From positions 1 through 7,522 of the forward strand of contig VXON01000130.1 of assembly GCA_009840065.1 (NCBI GenBank): DNA of 7,522 nt, given 5' to 3'. Each line of letters opens with the position of its first letter. Position 1 is the stretch's first letter. The position numbers were made by a program, and so were the translations under genes. This document shows positions 5,931 through 7,522 of this stretch, in pieces. The stretch comes from Cenarchaeum sp. SB0662_bin_33. Lineage in GTDB: Archaea; Thermoproteota; Nitrososphaeria; Nitrososphaerales; Nitrosopumilaceae. The notes below the pieces were generated by a model. The model searched no databases, had not been told where the DNA came from, and was given only the letters and a program-made list of their open reading frames with translations.

Positions 5931-6883
5931 TTTTCTATATCCAGCACTTGGCGGGGTTCGTGGACTACCAGTCCTTGACCCAATCGGGAGAGGCGGGGTA
6001 CCAGTTTGTGGTAATCGGCCTTGCGGATTATGGTGTTTATGGCATACCAGTCCGGATCACTTAGTGGGCTTATTGTAGGCCGCTTGAGTGATGTGAGATG
6101 TTCAAGAACCATCGACAGGTTGCTCCTGTGCACGTTAAAGTAGATGTGCAGGTGCTTGCGGGCCTGCACGGCCCCCTGTAGTAGTGATGTGATCTCACGC
6201 ATTATCTCGCACTTTGTGGGGTTGTTTAATGTCTCCTTGTTGGATATGAGCCGGGCGCTCGAATGCATTATGGTGTCTGCAATCTTTAGGTTGTTTTGAG
6301 TCAGCGTGGTGCCCGTCTCTGTAACATCCACTATGGCATCCACATCTAGGGGCGGTTTTGCCTCGGTGGCACCAAACGAGAGATGAATCTGGACCGAGTG
6401 GTTGTCGCCCCTGCGTAGCCAGGGGGTTATAATCAGTGGGTCCTTATCGCCGTAGGCATCCCTGTAGGATGATAATTGTTTGATAAATGAGGAGGATGTA
6501 GTCAGATACTCTGATGATACACGAAGTGTGCGGTTGTTTGATGCATAGTCGGCAACCAGCTCGTTTAATGAGTCAAACTTTAGCGAGTTGTGAAATGCAG
6601 TTACTATCTTTATCCGGCCGTACTCCAGATCGGCTATCTCATCCACATTGGCAACCGTCTCCTGTATCCAGTCACGGCCAGTAATACCCACATCATACAG
6701 GCCTTCTGCAACTAGTGTTGGTATCTCCTGTGGACGCATCATCTTTACCAAGATATCTGGATCGTCAAGATAGACATCATAGCTGCGTTCCTTCCGCCTT
6801 ACCTTTGCCCACGCCTCCCTTAGTAGCTGGAATGTAGCATCCTCAAGGCTCCCCTTTGGTATTGCAAATCGAACCTGCGCCAT
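5927..6883 (-). CDS. hisG: ATP phosphoribosyltransferase HisG, long form
   Basis: HisG catalyses the first, committed step, joining PRPP and ATP to give phosphoribosyl-ATP, and is normally inhibited by histidine. The 318-residue protein is the long form. A two-lobed periplasmic-binding-like catalytic domain (1 to about 240) opens with RFAIPKGSL. It contains VGITGRDW (65-72) and the PRPP-binding loop DAIVDVTETGTTL (182-194). A C-terminal ACT-like domain follows (about 243-318), recognisable from IYFNVHRSNL and LKRPTISPL. The regulatory domain implies allosteric histidine feedback without a HisZ subunit. The start is ATG at 6883. The next upstream ATG (6890) is out of frame. No Shine-Dalgarno precedes it, but a TATA-like box lies about 30 bp upstream, so this is probably the first gene of the transcript. 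Its TGA overlaps the TTG of hisD. Confidence 0.96.
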   Translation of the reverse strand: MAQVRFAIPKGSLEDATFQLLREAWAKVRRKERSYDVYLDDPDILVKMMRPQEIPTLVAEGLYDVGITGRDWIQETVANVDEIADLEYGRIKIVTAFHNSLKFDSLNELVADYASNNRTLRVSSEYLTTSSSFIKQLSSYRDAYGDKDPLIITPWLRRGDNHSVQIHLSFGATEAKPPLDVDAIVDVTETGTTLTQNNLKIADTIMHSSARLISNKETLNNPTKCEIMREITSLLQGAVQARKHLHIYFNVHRSNLSMVLEHLTSLKRPTISPLSDPDWYAINTIIRKADYHKLVPRLSRLGQGLVVHEPRQVLDIEN

Positions 6884-6895
6884 TACACATACCCA

Positions 6896-7225
6896 TCAAT
6901 GCGGTTCTAATATATCATATTGATTGATGTAGTGTCGCCGATTATAAGGGTAGTACTCTGCAAAAAGATCCAATATTTTTCGGTGCCCTACGGTAACAGG
7001 ATTTCTTACCAGAAGAGATTGGTTTGGGCCGCCTTTCTGCGTGGCAGCCAGCATCCTGCCCAATATGATGTCGTGTGCAGTGCCGTTGCGAACGGGTCTT
7101 GGTATGTTACAACTTAATTTGATACGAATGGAAAGTGTTTTGCTTTTTGAAGTTGGGTACTTGGTCGGGTCAGTATAGCATCCATCCGTAAAAAGTAGGA
7201 TATGTATTGACCTGATCAGGCACAC
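6896..7225 (-). CDS. Doubtful 109-codon hypothetical frame
   Basis: This open frame starts at a GTG and ends 12 nt before the hisG ATG. An in-frame TAA lies a few codons above the GTG, and the first in-frame ATG is about halfway along (residue 57 or so, RMLAATQKGG). I recognise no family. The protein would be soluble, with no signal peptide, no membrane helix and a basic, polar middle section. In favour: it is open for over 100 codons in the operon's direction and abuts hisG. Against: the start is weak, there is no Shine-Dalgarno, the candidate hisG TATA box would fall inside its 3' end, and it lies beside mobile-element debris. It may be chance, or a piece of a decayed gene. Confidence 0.2.
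   Translation of the reverse strand: MCLIRSIHILLFTDGCYTDPTKYPTSKSKTLSIRIKLSCNIPRPVRNGTAHDIILGRMLAATQKGGPNQSLLVRNPVTVGHRKILDLFAEYYPYNRRHYINQYDILEPH
6908..6916 (-). promoter_or_regulatory. Candidate archaeal TATA box for the his operon
   Basis: On the minus strand these bases read GATATATTA, within a wider AT-rich stretch. The box centre is about 29 bp before the hisG ATG at 6883. Archaeal TATA boxes usually sit about 26 bp upstream of the transcription start, which would place initiation within a few bases of the ATG and give a leaderless or nearly leaderless mRNA. That agrees with the lack of a Shine-Dalgarno before hisG. No convincing purine-rich BRE is seen next to it. The call rests on position and composition only. 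Confidence 0.4.
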
Positions 7226-7281
7226 ATCAAAAATCCATGCGCCGGCTTACAGATTGGTATACGTGTCTGTCGAATTATGTG

Positions 7282-7314
7282 GGCTGGTCATCTGACATAT
7301 CCGTCAGACCAGCC
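7282..7314. repeat. Imperfect inverted repeat (hairpin)
   Basis: The left arm reads GGCTGGT, a 3-nt bulge (CAT), then CTGAC. A 6-nt loop (ATATCC) follows, then GTCAG and ACCAGCC. This gives 12 base pairs interrupted by one bulge. A further CGTCAG follows 10 bases downstream, giving a second possible pairing partner. Five T follow at 7328-7332 on the plus strand. The element could be part of an insertion-sequence end, a terminator or a regulatory site; nothing decides between these. Confidence 0.5.
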
Positions 7315-7356
7315 GTACGTCAGGTGATTTTTCGGTAGAAACTTTCGTTCCGCACC

Positions 7357-7518
7357 CTAGCGTATGATGTACATCCCTTCTTCGGATCTGTTCCCACCAC
7401 CATCACTGTGTATAGCCACAAATCCCCTATTGATTCGCTCAACGGCGTTGTTGTTGGAGTCAACATTTTCTATAGCGGCGTGCATAAGTTTATGCAGTAC
7501 TAAAATCGCCCATACACA
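7357..7518 (-). pseudogene. Remnant resembling the C-terminal end of an IS66-type transposase
   Basis: A 53-codon frame bounded by TAG at both ends (7519-7521 upstream, 7357-7359 downstream) contains DSNNNAVERINR followed by GGNRSEEGMYIIR. IS66-family DDE transposases carry a C-terminal signature of the form NN-x-A-x-E-R (the Glu being the catalytic one), then about 15 residues, then GG-x-R-S/T-E-x-G-M. The residues, spacing and order fit that pattern; the matching part begins at about 7470. The catalytic-core residues that should lie N-terminal are cut off by the in-frame stop, and the roughly 30 residues that normally follow the motif are missing. There is no plausible start codon for a functional protein. 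I read it as a decayed or interrupted element that may continue beyond the right edge in another frame. The match is by eye from memory of the family, so confidence is moderate. Confidence 0.42.
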
Positions 7519-7522
7519 CTAC

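Larger units (their letters stand above)
6884..7356. other. Largely non-coding region upstream of the his operon
   Basis: This stretch between hisG and the transposase-like remnant holds the TATA-like box, a doubtful 109-codon minus-strand frame (6896-7225), a perfect 10-bp palindrome CCTGATCAGG (7211-7220) and an imperfect hairpin (7282-7314). No tRNA, riboswitch or other RNA gene was recognised by eye. No plus-strand frame here resembles a protein family that I know. Confidence 0.5.

Noticed and set aside
7211..7220. Perfect palindrome CCTGATCAGG as an operator
   Set aside because: A single 10-bp palindrome far from the hisG TATA box, with no second copy noticed, is not enough to claim a binding site.
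7240..7400. Possible tRNA or structured RNA gene around the hairpin
   Set aside because: No cloverleaf, no T-arm consensus and no acceptor stem could be built; only the single bulged hairpin is supported.
1..7522. CRISPR array, defence system or other novel multi-gene system
   Set aside because: There are no regularly spaced repeats, and all well-supported genes belong to histidine biosynthesis. The only non-his elements are the doubtful frame and the transposase remnant upstream of hisG.

Overview
The window is almost entirely one histidine-biosynthesis operon read leftward on the minus strand. The order of transcription is hisG, hisD, hisC, a HAD-superfamily phosphatase, hisB, hisH, hisA, hisF (about 6883 down to 77). 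All eight frames are intact. Seven are recognised directly from catalytic motifs. The eighth, the HAD protein, sits where the otherwise missing histidinol-phosphate phosphatase would be expected. hisE and hisI (steps 2 and 3) are not in the window and may lie beyond its left edge.

The genes are packed tightly. There are stop/start overlaps of 4 nt at hisG/hisD, hisD/hisC and hisC/HAD, 1 nt at hisB/hisH, 13 nt at hisH/hisA and 7 nt at hisA/hisF. The only real gap is 27 nt between HAD and hisB. Shine-Dalgarno motifs are mostly absent (hisF is a clear exception). An AT-rich TATA-like box lies about 26-30 bp before the hisG ATG, which suggests a leaderless or nearly leaderless mRNA. These traits, the gene order with a stand-alone HAD next to hisB, the long-form HisG and the extended loop in HisF suggest an archaeon, most likely a member of the Thaumarchaeota (Nitrososphaerota, ammonia-oxidising archaea). 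This assignment is inference from remembered family features; no rRNA or other marker gene is present.

Right of hisG (6884-7522) the character changes to mostly non-coding DNA. It holds the hisG promoter candidate, an unconvincing 109-codon frame with a GTG start, a 33-nt imperfect hairpin, and at the right edge a short frame resembling the C-terminal end of an IS66-type transposase, with stops at both ends. This looks like a decayed mobile-element scar next to the operon.

Left of hisF (1-76) is a short spacer with an uninterrupted run of ten G (ten C in the transcribed sense) and no recognisable gene.

Together the enzymes cover: PRPP + ATP condensation (HisG), ProFAR isomerisation (HisA), the glutamine-dependent cyclase/synthase (HisH + HisF), dehydration (HisB), transamination (HisC), presumed dephosphorylation (HAD) and the two-step oxidation to histidine (HisD). 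The most interesting points are the HAD phosphatase as a candidate archaeal histidinol-phosphatase, the substitution of a normally conserved NAD-contacting Asn in HisD, altered loops in HisF and HisA, and the transposase remnant.
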